Part shown: positions 16,368 through 26,752 of the stretch, in pieces | Layout: each line of letters starts with the position of its first letter | Numbering within the stretch: the stretch's first letter is position 1 | NCBI GenBank assembly: GCA_015296075.1 | Contig: DVDV01000183.1 | Span: 1 to 36,827 of the forward strand | Source of the DNA: Leptolyngbyaceae cyanobacterium M33_DOE_097 | GTDB taxonomy: Bacteria > Cyanobacteriota > Cyanobacteriia > Leptolyngbyales > Leptolyngbyaceae | DNA length: 36,827 nucleotides | Reading direction: 5' to 3' | Notes under the pieces: generated by a model | Database searches by the model: none | What the model was told of the DNA's origin: nothing | What the model saw: only the letters and a program-made list of their open reading frames with translations | Made by a program: the position numbers and the translations under genes

Positions 16368-19300
16368 CTACAGGTTGATAAAGTTGCTGGCGTTAATGCT
16401 AGTCGCTTGTACTCCACTGAGAATCGCCAGTGTCTGATTCTGATGCTGAATCAAAGTATCATTGACCAAACTACCAGAACCTTGCAGAATGGAGAGCTTG
16501 TTAAAGCCTAAACCTGCAGGTAGAGCCAGTAAATCAGCACCATCTTCAAAATCTAGAATTGTGTCAGTGCCGCTGTTAACCGACAAGGTAAAGATGTCAT
16601 TGCCACTGCCACCCCGAAGGATGTCGTCGCCGAGTCCTCCATGCAGGAAGTCATTATCAGCACCACCATCCAGAAAGTCATTGCCACTGCCACCATTTAG
16701 ATTGTCTAGCCCAATTCCACCCCGGAGGATGTCATCACCGCTCAGACCAAAGAGGAAATCATCACCCTCTAAACCGTTAATGACATCATTTGAATTCTCA
16801 AACCCACGGGTATTATTATCCAATTGGTTCAGGAAAGTAACACGGCTAGTTCCTAAAGTTGGCAGAATTCGGTCAAATTGCCAATCTGCATTGAATACAT
16901 CATAGCTATCTTGGATAGTGTCATCACCATCAAACAAGATGTTGCCTAATTGTTCTGAGCTGAGGTATGGCAGCAGTTTGAAGTTATCAAGGTCTTGCAG
17001 ATTGAAACTTGTTAGCACGACTTTCGTATCCGTCGATCCTTCAAACGTAATCTCCAGGTTAGCGCCGTTTTGGTTAAGCAGCATCTGCTCTGCAGTCAAA
17101 CCATCACCTAAAAACTTGATCGTATCAAGCTCCGCTAACACTGCTGCGGTTTGAGTTCCAGTCACACCAATGCCACCAAAATTGTCAATTACAGCCGTTT
17201 CACCCGCATTGACCGTAAAGGTTTGAGCACCGCCAGCACCATCAAACGATTTGACATTTAGCCCAGCCAGACCAACACGCGGATCTAAATTGAGCGGCGT
17301 TTCCAATTCCAGTAGAACAATCTCATTATTATCGATCGCCGGAGGACGACCCACCGAGAAAGGATAGTTGTTGTCATTCGCAACAAGAATTGTATTCGCA
17401 TCAACAACCAACACATCCTCAATTGTTTGGAACGGCATTGTGTAAGTGCCACTGCCATCTTGATTCAGATCATTCGGATCTTGAATCTCAAGCAGGTTTG
17501 CAACCTCTTGCTTCTCAACAAATCCATTCGCATTTTGCTTCGTGAAATCAACTTTGTAGATCCGCTTAAACGCAGCCGCCGATCCCTGATTGTTGTCACG
17601 CTCAATCACCAGATACTCATTGTTATTGATCACGGTAAAATCACCGATCGCATGCGTGGGTGACTCAAGCTGATAGTAGCCTACAATGCCATTAAATTTG
17701 CTCGCAAGCGGGTCAAACTCATAAATTCGCAAAGCACCAACTGGGTCACCCACAACCGTCCCTTCTAACAAAGGATACAGCGTTGTGCGACCAGGATTCG
17801 TCGCCATCCCCTCAAACCCTTGCGAGCGATTGAGATTAGACACCGCAGGCGGAATGATGAAACTACTGCGAGCGTCTTCACCCGTCCCTGGGAAGTCAGT
17901 AAAGTAACCGTCTGCACCCAACTCAATAAACTGCTTCAACTCAGCCAGCGGATCACCGTTGTAGCTAGCAGGCAAAAAGAAGCTCTCATCGCGAAACGTA
18001 TAGGGATGCACTAACAAACCAGCAGTGTGAGCATCATCAATCAGACTTGTTGGAGTACCCGTAATGCGATCGCCATCACTAATCACACCATCACCATTCA
18101 GATCATCCGGACGACCATCACCATTTGCATCAACCGTCGAGAGTGGTACAATCCGCTGCTTGTTTGGGCCAATCCCCGCTGCATACTGAGCAATCTCTGC
18201 TAAACCTGCTGGGGTAGATAAATCCGTATAGGTGCGCGGGTCATTATTGACCACAAAATCGTACGGTCTACCCGAACCACCAAACAACTGCACCAGAGGA
18301 ATATCGACCCCCGCAGTCGGCATAATAGTATCTTTCAATTCCTTCAGGTTGCTCACCTCAAAGGATTGAATGAAAATGCGGATAGGGTCAGTGAAGTTTT
18401 GAGCGACCAGAGTATCGATCAGCAATTGGCTCGTGTTATAGCCTTGCTCTAAGAAAAAGGTTGGATGCTTCGTCTCAGGATAGATCCCAATCTTGCGTCC
18501 TGTTTCAGCTTCAACCTGCTGCACTAGATCAATCACCTCTGCCAGCGTCGGTACCTTCAGCCCATCATTATTAAACGCGGTGCCTCGAATTGCCGGAATT
18601 CGCTCGATCGCATTCAGTTGCTTCACTTCCTCTAACGTGAAGTCTTCCGCATACCAACCGCCCACCAGACGACCATCCAAATTCTTCACCGTTAGCCGAT
18701 CAGCAAACTCAGGCCGCAGATAAACATCAGTGCTGGTATCGCTCGTATTAATCACCGGATTACCACTTGCATCCCGTTGGATCGTGCCATCAGGGTTGAG
18801 CTGCACAACCGCCAACAACGGCTCATGACGGGCCAGCAGCACACCATCCTTTGTGACCACCAGATCCGGTTCGATAAAATCAGCCCCATCCGCGATCGCC
18901 TTCTTATAGGCTGCCAACGTATGCTCTGGACGCAACCCACTTGCACCCCGGTGCCCAATTACAATCGGTTGCTTGCCATCCAACGTATTGAACTCAGTCT
19001 GGGCCAACACATCAGGATTTTGCGGCGATCGCACGAATGGACTAATGATTTGATCCCGAACAAGATCACCCGTTCCGGGAAAGTCAGTAAAGTAACCGTC
19101 TACACCAAGATTAATAAACTGTTCAAATTCCTTGGCAGGGTTGTTGTTGTAGTTAGAGGCCAAGAAACGCGACTCATTGCGGAACGTATAAGGGTGTACC
19201 AGCAAGCCTTCAGCATGAGCATCTTGCACCAGCGATGTAGGTGGCAGAGTGACGCGATCGGCATCATTGATCACACCATCCCCATTCAAATCATCTGCAA

Positions 19301-20648
19301 CACCATCACTATTCGCATCCACATTCTTGACAGAAACGATCATTCGTTTCCAGGGGCCAATTCCATCTGCGTATTCAGCAATCTCTGCTAACCCTTCAGG
19401 TGTTTGCAAATCAGCATAGGTACGAGTATCACCATTCACTGCAAAGTCGTAAGGACGAGCATTCACATCTTGATAAAGCAGATCACCAGTGTTGTAATCT
19501 ACATCAAAGGCATCTAGCAATTGCACCAGGGGAATATCCGTCTTCGTGTTCAACTCCTTCAGGTTACTCACCTCAAAAGATTGAATAAAGACACGACTGG
19601 GATCCGTAAACCCTGTCTTCTCAAGCGTGGCTAACAGCGGCTCTTCCAGCGAAAGCCCCAAATCATCGTGATAAGTGGGGTGCTTCGTTTCAGGATAAAT
19701 TCCAATCTTTTTACCTGTGTCCTTCTCAACCTGCTTTACCAACTCAATTACTTCTTCCAGGGTCGGAATCTGAAACACCCCGTTAAAAGCTTGAGTCCGG
19801 TAGCCCTGCGGCATGATTGCCCGTAGCGTCTTAATTTCAGCCAGGGTAAAGTCAGAAGCAAAAAACTCATTCTCATACAAAACCCCATCGATCACCCCAT
19901 TACGACGGCGATCTGCAAACTCAGGCCGACTTGCCACATCTGTTGTGCCGCCCAAAATCGGCTCGTGGCGGGCAATCAACACACCATCTTTAGTCGAGAC
20001 TAAATCAGGCTCAATAAAATCAGCTCCACGCTCGATCGCCAATTTGTAAGATTCTAAAGTATGCTCTGGCAATTCTCCACTGGCACCCCGGTGTCCAATC
20101 ACAATGGGGGGCTTACCATCTAATGTGTTTAAGTTAACCGGATTTGGCGTCGCAACCGGAGCCTCTAAAAGCTTACCCGTTGCATCAAAATGCAATAAGA
20201 AGGGGCCAAACTCATCACCAATCCAGATGGTGCCATCCTCTGCAAACACAAAAGATTCAATATCAAAATCAGCCCCCGTCAGAGCGCGATCGCTCGTGCC
20301 TTGATTCACAATCTCAAACGGAATCTTGTTGTCAGGGTCACGCAATTGAATGAAGCTTTCGATCGCAACGCTACCATTTCCTGCTGGCTCTGCACCTTGC
20401 AAACTAGGATTAACCTTGTAAATTCGCAGTAAATAATCAGCACTATTTTCTTTAGCACCAAAGCCATTATCTGGCATAAACCAAAAGCTATCACCATCAG
20501 CAAATTGTACAGCGCTAAAACCCTGTACTGGCTGCCCCGCAAAAGGGCCAGTCCGACCATTTCCAGAAATCCCATTTCCAGCCGGAGGGCCTTCAGCAAA
20601 GGTATCAGCAGGTAGAGAGGCAAATCCCTTAAGTGTTGTTTCTGGCAT
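16368..20648 (-). CDS. Giant RTX exoenzyme: split phytase/esterase-like domain with two internal GDPD domains
   Basis: A 1426-aa predicted extracellular phosphodiesterase. Residues about 5-170 are the first part of a phytase-family esterase-like domain ([44 protein letters not shown]). Two glycerophosphodiester phosphodiesterase domains follow at about 175-535 and 555-925, each with HRGASG, a PEHT motif, FIEPDLV and ARHEP, so catalytic His and metal-binding Glu/Asp are kept in both copies. The esterase-like domain resumes at about 930-1125 ([44 protein letters not shown] segments). RTX nonapeptides lie at about 1280-1356 and the C-terminus ends NASNFINL. Each GDPD copy contains a Ca-loop-like insertion (DLNGDGVI). 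There is no Sec signal, so export by the upstream type I system is likely. Probable role: release of phosphate or glycerol phosphate from phosphodiesters. Exact substrate unknown. Confidence 0.9.
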   Translation of the reverse strand: MPETTLKGFASLPADTFAEGPPAGNGISGNGRTGPFAGQPVQGFSAVQFADGDSFWFMPDNGFGAKENSADYLLRIYKVNPSLQGAEPAGNGSVAIESFIQLRDPDNKIPFEIVNQGTSDRALTGADFDIESFVFAEDGTIWIGDEFGPFLLHFDATGKLLEAPVATPNPVNLNTLDGKPPIVIGHRGASGELPEHTLESYKLAIERGADFIEPDLVSTKDGVLIARHEPILGGTTDVASRPEFADRRRNGVIDGVLYENEFFASDFTLAEIKTLRAIMPQGYRTQAFNGVFQIPTLEEVIELVKQVEKDTGKKIGIYPETKHPTYHDDLGLSLEEPLLATLEKTGFTDPSRVFIQSFEVSNLKELNTKTDIPLVQLLDAFDVDYNTGDLLYQDVNARPYDFAVNGDTRTYADLQTPEGLAEIAEYADGIGPWKRMIVSVKNVDANSDGVADDLNGDGVINDADRVTLPPTSLVQDAHAEGLLVHPYTFRNESRFLASNYNNNPAKEFEQFINLGVDGYFTDFPGTGDLVRDQIISPFVRSPQNPDVLAQTEFNTLDGKQPIVIGHRGASGLRPEHTLAAYKKAIADGADFIEPDLVVTKDGVLLARHEPLLAVVQLNPDGTIQRDASGNPVINTSDTSTDVYLRPEFADRLTVKNLDGRLVGGWYAEDFTLEEVKQLNAIERIPAIRGTAFNNDGLKVPTLAEVIDLVQQVEAETGRKIGIYPETKHPTFFLEQGYNTSQLLIDTLVAQNFTDPIRIFIQSFEVSNLKELKDTIMPTAGVDIPLVQLFGGSGRPYDFVVNNDPRTYTDLSTPAGLAEIAQYAAGIGPNKQRIVPLSTVDANGDGRPDDLNGDGVISDGDRITGTPTSLIDDAHTAGLLVHPYTFRDESFFLPASYNGDPLAELKQFIELGADGYFTDFPGTGEDARSSFIIPPAVSNLNRSQGFEGMATNPGRTTLYPLLEGTVVGDPVGALRIYEFDPLASKFNGIVGYYQLESPTHAIGDFTVINNNEYLVIERDNNQGSAAAFKRIYKVDFTKQNANGFVEKQEVANLLEIQDPNDLNQDGSGTYTMPFQTIEDVLVVDANTILVANDNNYPFSVGRPPAIDNNEIVLLELETPLNLDPRVGLAGLNVKSFDGAGGAQTFTVNAGETAVIDNFGGIGVTGTQTAAVLAELDTIKFLGDGLTAEQMLLNQNGANLEITFEGSTDTKVVLTSFNLQDLDNFKLLPYLSSEQLGNILFDGDDTIQDSYDVFNADWQFDRILPTLGTSRVTFLNQLDNNTRGFENSNDVINGLEGDDFLFGLSGDDILRGGIGLDNLNGGSGNDFLDGGADNDFLHGGLGDDILRGGSGNDIFTLSVNSGTDTILDFEDGADLLALPAGLGFNKLSILQGSGSLVNDTLIQHQNQTLAILSGVQATSINASNFINL

Positions 20649-20878
20649 ACTTTCAGAAATCTTCGATAAGAAGTTTATAAATAGCGTCTTCAGATTCTCA
20701 TCTGTTGATTAAGAAGAGTCTATTAATTATCGAAGAGTTGATTTAGATAGCCTTAAGAAGCAATAAATTAAAACTATTCAGATATATGTTTTCTATATTT
20801 CAGACATAATTTCAAGTTTTCCAAAAATCATTTATTCCTTACATATAAAAGAAAGTTAAATGTATCCGACCCTTAAAG
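20649..20878 (-). promoter_or_regulatory. AT-rich upstream region of the GDPD-RTX gene
   Basis: About 230 AT-rich bases between the GDPD-RTX start and the upstream terminator; the promoter must be here because the terminator separates the two giant genes. One 8-mer on the minus strand (CTTAATCA) fits the cyanobacterial Pho-box unit, but the 11-base-spaced partners that a real Pho box needs are missing. Confidence 0.35.
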
Positions 20879-20910
20879 AAAAAGAGGTGCGATCGCACCT
20901 CTTTTTTTCC
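20879..20910 (-). terminator. Perfect palindromic terminator built on a HIP1 site
   Basis: A 28-bp perfect palindrome (20879-20906) is centred on GCGATCGC, with GAGGT/ACCTC inside and A/T runs outside. Read on the minus strand it sits 30 bases past the stop of the 1938-aa gene and ends in TTTTTCTTT. The symmetrical layout would also work on the plus strand. Confidence 0.88.
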
Positions 20911-20935
20911 TCACGCAGTCACGATTTCAAACCAC

Positions 20936-23900
20936 TTAAGCAAACAAGTTAGAAGTCACCTGAGCCGGAGCAACCCATTTCAGAGTCGCAATTACATCGG
21001 AGCCAGCACTAATGCGAGTGTCACCCTTAAACGGATTGATCGTGAGATCGCTGTACTTCAATCCACCTGACAAGCTGATCTTGTCATTTGCACCAAACCC
21101 GTTAATTGTTGCTTCACCAGCTCCCTTTCCAAGTACAAAGGTGTCAGCCCCACTACCCGTATAGATAACATCCTGACCAACCGAAACGATGGTATTGTTG
21201 CCTTCCCCTGCGTAGATCGTGTTGGTGCCACCTCCCACCTGGATAAAGTCACTTCCAGCGCCAGCATAGACTAAGTCATTGCCAGCACCCGCCAGAATGC
21301 GATTGATTCCTTCACCCGCATAGATTCGGTTGTTACCATTTCCGGCGCTGATAAAGTCATTACCCGCCCCAGTATAGATGCGATCGCGACCATCCAATGT
21401 CCACACCGTGTTATTTCCTTCAGCAGCGTAGATCGTGTCATTTCCACCTAGACCGTAGAACGTTTCATCGGCTTCTGTGCCGTACAACACCTCACTTCTA
21501 GAAGTACCTCGGATACCTGAAAGCTGAGCATTGACTTCAAACTGACTGACAACACTTGGAGTTAAACCAGTGATCGCGGTTGGATTTGCCAGCAAGTCTG
21601 CCTCACTGTAAGCAGGAATGCCATAGGTCGTCACCGTCAACTTTTGAGTCACCTGGTCAATATCAACTTGAGTCCAGCCATACGTGTGAGTTGAGAGATA
21701 ATCACCTTGCACCAGCGTTGCAGCGATCGGCGAACCTTGTAACCCCAACGGGTCATAGCCAAACGCATCTGTCTGCGCTTTCAAAATCTGCTTGATAAAG
21801 TCATCCTTATCATTCAGCAAATCATCAGCATCAGGGGCAACGGGTAACGACTGATAGAACGCAAACTGCTCCGGTGTAATAAAGCCAGCCGCTAGCGAAA
21901 GCTGCGCTACCGTTGGACCAAACAACCCATCAAAGAAAGCAGCCGGACCCGTGACAATTTCAAACGCGCCAGACTGGATCTGTGCTTGTCCGGGAGCAAC
22001 TTGATACGTCAAATTATTGACCAACGTTCCATGAAAATCACCAGAGAAGAAAACCACATTCTCAATGTTATTTTCATCAATAAACTGAAGTAACTCAGCT
22101 CGTTCTGCGGCATAACCTTCAAATCGATCTTCCGCATTAATTACACCAAAGTTCTGAATTGGCTCAGGTACAGCAATAAATTTCCACGTAATACCATTCG
22201 CTTGAGCTTTCAACAAGTCTTGCTTCAAATCACTCAGTTGCTGCTTACCCAACAAGGTTCGCGTCGGGTCAAACGCCTCAACCAAGAAAGGCGCAGGATT
22301 CGCAAGATTCGCTGGGTCAAGTTGAGCATCACGGAAAGAGCGCGTGTCTAACACAAAGACCGCTGCATCACTTCCGTAGCTATTGGCGCGATAAAGCTTG
22401 CGCTCCCCAGCTGTACGAGCATCACCCGTTTCACCATAAAACTCATTCCGAATAGCATGAAACTCTTGAAATGCTTGTAAAGCATCTTCGTAAGCCCGTG
22501 TATCATTCACAAAATCAACCGCATCCGTAAACAACGGGTCAGGAGAAGACCCAATATCCGGCGCATCAGGCGACTCTCCAGGCTTTGCCCCACCTGCAAA
22601 GTTATCAACCACCTCATGGTCATCAATCGTCGCCAGAAGCGGTGTCGTACGATAGAAATCATTCACTGTGTTCAAACCAAAGCGAGACGCAATCACTTCG
22701 GCATGTTTAGTGCGAAAATCATCTAGCGTGCGAGCCTGTGTCACCCCCGGCAACGCTGGTGTTTCAGTATCAGCGTAGATAGTGTCACCCAACTTAAGAA
22801 AAAATTCCAGGCCAGCCGTATCCACATTGGCAAGCGAAGGGTAAGGCGGTGCTTGTTGCCAGTCACCCGTCACACCAAACCGCAAACCCGTATAAGTTCC
22901 AACTCGAGCGGCTGTGCTAAACCGACCCACCTCAACATCCCCCGCTGCATCCGTCACCCGGTAGAAGTATTCCGTATTCGACTTCAGACCGCTAATGGCC
23001 ACCTTTACCGGAACACCCGCTACTGTTACCGTTGCCGATACCTCATTTTCATCGGCTTCAAAATTCGGATCCGTCGAATATTGAATCTCAACCTCACCCA
23101 CAAAATTGCTTTGAGCCAGCAGCACCGCTGAGTTTTGCGTCACATCACCGCTCGCGATCGCGGTCAGAGATTGCGGTTGTGGATTGCGGGGGTTGTAACT
23201 CGTCGTATCAATATTTAACGGATTTGGGAAAGCATTCGCAATATTTTCCCAGGGCACAAACTTAAAGTTACTGTTGATATTTTCTAGCTCACCCTCATCA
23301 TCCACCAATACCTTTGGATCATTATCACCATCTTGTGTCACAAACAAACCAAAGGGATAGTTGGGACCGAGTGGAACATTGATCACCTCTGCCCCATCCG
23401 ACTCCTGCACGCTATCGATGCTGCCATTTGGCCCTACCGCAAAGCGACCCAAAAAGTCGTTATTGCCCTCACGCGAGTAAACCGCAAACGTATTGTCACC
23501 CTGGCTAGACGCAAGCAGATAGCCTTTGCCATCCTTGCCGTAGTAAATGGTTAAACCCTCCACATCATCCGTCAGGTTTTGACCACCCAAGTCTTTCACC
23601 AGGTCAACCAGCTTACCCGTGTTACTTCCAGTCGGCTCCGCTTGATACTTCCAGATCCCAACATTTTCTTGACCAATGTAGAGAAAACCTGTTTCCTGAT
23701 CCACCACCATCCCTTCCAGTTGAGGATCTGTATCCGCTGGCGCACCCGCAGGCAAAGGCACCGTAAAGCTTCGCACCAACTCAAAACTGACCTTTCCACC
23801 CCGGTTAACCAGTTCCAGTTGCGCCACATCCCCTGTCTCGCGCCGATTCACAAACACAAAAAAGTCATCACTCACCGGACTCTTATAAGTCGCAATTCCG

Positions 23901-26752
23901 TAAGCGCTGCGCTCATCACTGTCATAAGGTGACTCAAATGGCAAGTCCTGAAAGATTGTGCCAATGTTGTTCGCCGTGATGTCCTTGAGATAGTTGCCAT
24001 TCTTCGCATTAGGGTCAATTTGGAAGATCGCCAGCGTGTCATTTTCACGATCCGTTGCGATCGCCAAATCAACTTTCTTCTTACCTAGCTCATACCCATA
24101 AATCAAATCCACATTGTTGTAGCGAATATCACCCGGATTAATCTCTTGCACCAACGAGCCACCCAAGTCATAAATCCGCAAACCACCATTCTTCACAGCC
24201 GTAATCACAACACTCTTAGCCGAATCGGTCGGGTGAACGTAAATCGCAGGGTCATCCGCATCGGCATCCTGAATGTCATCATCCAACAGATCAGGACGCG
24301 TTTCTAAGCTAGGAATCGCCGTCGGAATGCGCTCAGCATCCAATGCCAAAATTTGCGTAAACTGAGTCGGGCTAAAGTTGTTATCACTCACCAGCACAAT
24401 CGACTGCCGCCCATCCGGTAATTTTGGCCCAAACTCAATGCCTTCAATGTTGTCGCTACCCGTTGGCAAATTCAGGTCATCTAAATTGAGCAGCAACCGC
24501 TTTTGCACCGGTTGAATCGCCGCTCGTTGCTCCAGTGTCAGGTCATTCAGCCCTTCATAGGCACTGATATCCGTCGCCCCCTGCGTGCTGATTTCATAGA
24601 TCTTGATAGTATTGCCAGTATTACCGGGAGTACCGACAGCCCCCACCGAAAAAGAACGCTCAACCGCCAACAGCGTACCGCGATCGTCGATCGCCAACAG
24701 ATCGACCAACCCATTCGTATTAAACGCACCAGCAGGGTTTGGCGGAAACGCAACCGGGTCTACCTGGTAGAGATATTCTTTTTCGGGCTGACCATTCACC
24801 AGGTTGTACTGAACAATTCGGGTCGGGCTACCAACACCCACGCCTGCAACCGCACCATCCTGTAACAGAGCATTTTCAGCCGCCGTAAACAAGACCTTTT
24901 GATTTGGCGTAATCGTCAAACTTTCGAGTGCCAGATTATTCCGAATCCCCGATGTTTGAGTATCATCTGCGTCAACAATTCCATTACCGTTTGTGTCTTC
25001 AACAACAGGATTAAACTTTGTAGGGATTGTCAGCGAGCGCATCTCCTTTCCGGTCGCCAAATTAAATTCCTTAATAAAAGGATTAGTCACCCGAGTCGCA
25101 CCCAGATCAGGTCGTGCTTCCCCTTCAGACGAAATAAATACTGTCCCCTTAGAGGTCAGCGCAATATCCTCTGGATCCAAACTATTTTCAGCAAACGGAT
25201 TACCACTCGCATCCTTAAGCTGCGTCACATTCGTAAAAGTAACGCCCTGAGTCCCCAGTTTTGTGACATCCGCCGTGAACGTATAGAATCGCGCATTGGA
25301 GGAGCGATCGTCTGAAATCGCATAATAGACTTGTTTAGTAGCATCGTACGCCACACCCGACAGACCACCAACAGGCACTTCTACCCCATTGATGCGACCT
25401 GCTGCTCCGGTTGGAACAAACCCAGTAGGAATAACCGTTTGCCCCAAAAAGTTCCCCACTGCTGGAATTGTGACTCCCGCTTGCGTCGCACCCACCTGAA
25501 TATCGACATAAACAGAGCGGTGATCAGAACTGGGATAACCACCCGGTAGCGTTGGGTTAAACACACCCACAGGGGCAAAAGTTGGATCCGTATTAACCGG
25601 CCAAAAAATTCCAGAACCCGCAATATCTAAATTGGCAGACGGCAACACATAATCTGCACGGAGGTTGCCAGGAGTTGTATCAGCAAAGTCTGCTGTATCA
25701 AAGGCTGGATTGCTCGTATGGTTCAGGTTAGCCCCACCCTGAAGTGCTGTTTGTTGCGGACCACCAGAACTGGAAGGAATTGTATTTGTGTTGATATTCG
25801 GATTTTGTAGCAGTTGCAAAATCGCCGCCTGATAGCTGTCGCCATCATTAGGGTCTGCATTTTGGTCGCCCATAATCACAAAGCTCGAACCCGGTGTCAA
25901 ACCACCCGTACCGCCCTTGTCATCATAGATATAACCACCCTGACCAGGACTCACATAGTCCGACCAGAAGCGAATTTCATCATAGTTGCGTTTGCCATTG
26001 CGGTCTTCCGGGCCATCAAACACAGGCGGCGTTGGGTGGCTGACCAGCGCGTGCACCACTTCCCCATTCGGCAATTGAATTGGCACATCCCAGTGGCTTT
26101 TAGAAGAGAGGCGTAAAATCGACTGTTCTTCAGGCGAATAAAACCCGCTCAAGTTCTCACTCACCGCTGTTGCGGGGTCATCCACTGTCGGATCATTTGT
26201 CAGCAAATTCCCCGGCATATCCTTCCAGAGAAACTTTTGGAAAGTACGAACATTTGCCGTATCAATCGGGTATTTGGAAAGCAAGACCATGCCAAATTGC
26301 CCCGGAAAGCTGCCAAACCCAAAAGCATCATCCCCATAGCCAGGCGCACCAATTCCATTTACCACCTCTGTAACAGCCGCACCATTGTTATTGAGGTCAA
26401 ATCCGGTGGGGACACCTGTGTTTGAGGGCGCAATGTAGAAGTAAGGATACTCAACCGGAGTCGCTCCATTTTGGCTAACCGATAAAAAGTTTTGCTGAAA
26501 CAGCTTAATAGCCTGAGTCGGATCCGCATCGAAATAGTCAAACTCATTAATTAGCAGAACATCCGGGTTACTCCGCTGAATAATTTCAGCCACATTTTTG
26601 GCCTGCTGCACCCGCAATTCCTGGTTAGCATTCGCACCAAAACCACGCCCATCCTGAACCACCGGATTAGACAGATCATTCACAAGCTGCCCATCAGCAT
26701 TGCGATTCAACGACGCATTAAATTGGGCAAAACGAATCATCGGAGCGTTCAT
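20936..26752 (-). CDS. Giant RTX multi-phosphoesterase: nuclease, esterase-like, 3-phytase and PhoD domains
   Basis: A 1938-aa predicted extracellular enzyme. Domain order: endonuclease/exonuclease/phosphatase (about 5-420; LLINEFDYFDAD, IMGDQNADPNDG, SSDHRSVYVDI), as in ExeM/NucH nucleases; phytase-family esterase-like domain (about 450-810; GGLSGVAYDATKQVYYAISDDRS, DNIEGIEFGP); beta-propeller 3-phytase (about 815-1175; DADDPAIYVHP, YNNVDLIYG, EGMVVDQETGFLYIGQENVGIWKY segment, DVEGLTIYYG); a PhoD-type phosphatase with Fn3-like lead-in (about 1190-1715; GDTIYAD, IDDHEVVDN, VLDTRSFRD, FSGDFHG); RTX repeats (about 1754-1904); short C-terminus ending SNLFA. No Sec signal. Key catalytic motifs appear intact in each module, so one chain could attack DNA, phytate and phosphomono- or diesters. 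ATG 26752 is used; ATG 26740 is possible. Its own terminator follows. Confidence 0.93.
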   Translation of the reverse strand: MNAPMIRFAQFNASLNRNADGQLVNDLSNPVVQDGRGFGANANQELRVQQAKNVAEIIQRSNPDVLLINEFDYFDADPTQAIKLFQQNFLSVSQNGATPVEYPYFYIAPSNTGVPTGFDLNNNGAAVTEVVNGIGAPGYGDDAFGFGSFPGQFGMVLLSKYPIDTANVRTFQKFLWKDMPGNLLTNDPTVDDPATAVSENLSGFYSPEEQSILRLSSKSHWDVPIQLPNGEVVHALVSHPTPPVFDGPEDRNGKRNYDEIRFWSDYVSPGQGGYIYDDKGGTGGLTPGSSFVIMGDQNADPNDGDSYQAAILQLLQNPNINTNTIPSSSGGPQQTALQGGANLNHTSNPAFDTADFADTTPGNLRADYVLPSANLDIAGSGIFWPVNTDPTFAPVGVFNPTLPGGYPSSDHRSVYVDIQVGATQAGVTIPAVGNFLGQTVIPTGFVPTGAAGRINGVEVPVGGLSGVAYDATKQVYYAISDDRSSNARFYTFTADVTKLGTQGVTFTNVTQLKDASGNPFAENSLDPEDIALTSKGTVFISSEGEARPDLGATRVTNPFIKEFNLATGKEMRSLTIPTKFNPVVEDTNGNGIVDADDTQTSGIRNNLALESLTITPNQKVLFTAAENALLQDGAVAGVGVGSPTRIVQYNLVNGQPEKEYLYQVDPVAFPPNPAGAFNTNGLVDLLAIDDRGTLLAVERSFSVGAVGTPGNTGNTIKIYEISTQGATDISAYEGLNDLTLEQRAAIQPVQKRLLLNLDDLNLPTGSDNIEGIEFGPKLPDGRQSIVLVSDNNFSPTQFTQILALDAERIPTAIPSLETRPDLLDDDIQDADADDPAIYVHPTDSAKSVVITAVKNGGLRIYDLGGSLVQEINPGDIRYNNVDLIYGYELGKKKVDLAIATDRENDTLAIFQIDPNAKNGNYLKDITANNIGTIFQDLPFESPYDSDERSAYGIATYKSPVSDDFFVFVNRRETGDVAQLELVNRGGKVSFELVRSFTVPLPAGAPADTDPQLEGMVVDQETGFLYIGQENVGIWKYQAEPTGSNTGKLVDLVKDLGGQNLTDDVEGLTIYYGKDGKGYLLASSQGDNTFAVYSREGNNDFLGRFAVGPNGSIDSVQESDGAEVINVPLGPNYPFGLFVTQDGDNDPKVLVDDEGELENINSNFKFVPWENIANAFPNPLNIDTTSYNPRNPQPQSLTAIASGDVTQNSAVLLAQSNFVGEVEIQYSTDPNFEADENEVSATVTVAGVPVKVAISGLKSNTEYFYRVTDAAGDVEVGRFSTAARVGTYTGLRFGVTGDWQQAPPYPSLANVDTAGLEFFLKLGDTIYADTETPALPGVTQARTLDDFRTKHAEVIASRFGLNTVNDFYRTTPLLATIDDHEVVDNFAGGAKPGESPDAPDIGSSPDPLFTDAVDFVNDTRAYEDALQAFQEFHAIRNEFYGETGDARTAGERKLYRANSYGSDAAVFVLDTRSFRDAQLDPANLANPAPFLVEAFDPTRTLLGKQQLSDLKQDLLKAQANGITWKFIAVPEPIQNFGVINAEDRFEGYAAERAELLQFIDENNIENVVFFSGDFHGTLVNNLTYQVAPGQAQIQSGAFEIVTGPAAFFDGLFGPTVAQLSLAAGFITPEQFAFYQSLPVAPDADDLLNDKDDFIKQILKAQTDAFGYDPLGLQGSPIAATLVQGDYLSTHTYGWTQVDIDQVTQKLTVTTYGIPAYSEADLLANPTAITGLTPSVVSQFEVNAQLSGIRGTSRSEVLYGTEADETFYGLGGNDTIYAAEGNNTVWTLDGRDRIYTGAGNDFISAGNGNNRIYAGEGINRILAGAGNDLVYAGAGSDFIQVGGGTNTIYAGEGNNTIVSVGQDVIYTGSGADTFVLGKGAGEATINGFGANDKISLSGGLKYSDLTINPFKGDTRISAGSDVIATLKWVAPAQVTSNLFA

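Noticed and set aside
20649-20878. Possible Pho box for the GDPD-RTX gene
   Set aside because: Only one 8-mer (CTTAATCA) fits the unit; the neighbouring units at 11-base spacing do not match. The upstream region of the 1938-aa gene was also inspected without a convincing match.
21040-21490. Array-like short repeats that could suggest a CRISPR or minisatellite
   Set aside because: The periodicity is that of RTX nonapeptide codons (GGxGxDx) within the giant gene; there are no unique spacers or conserved DNA repeats. The same holds for 16580-16800.
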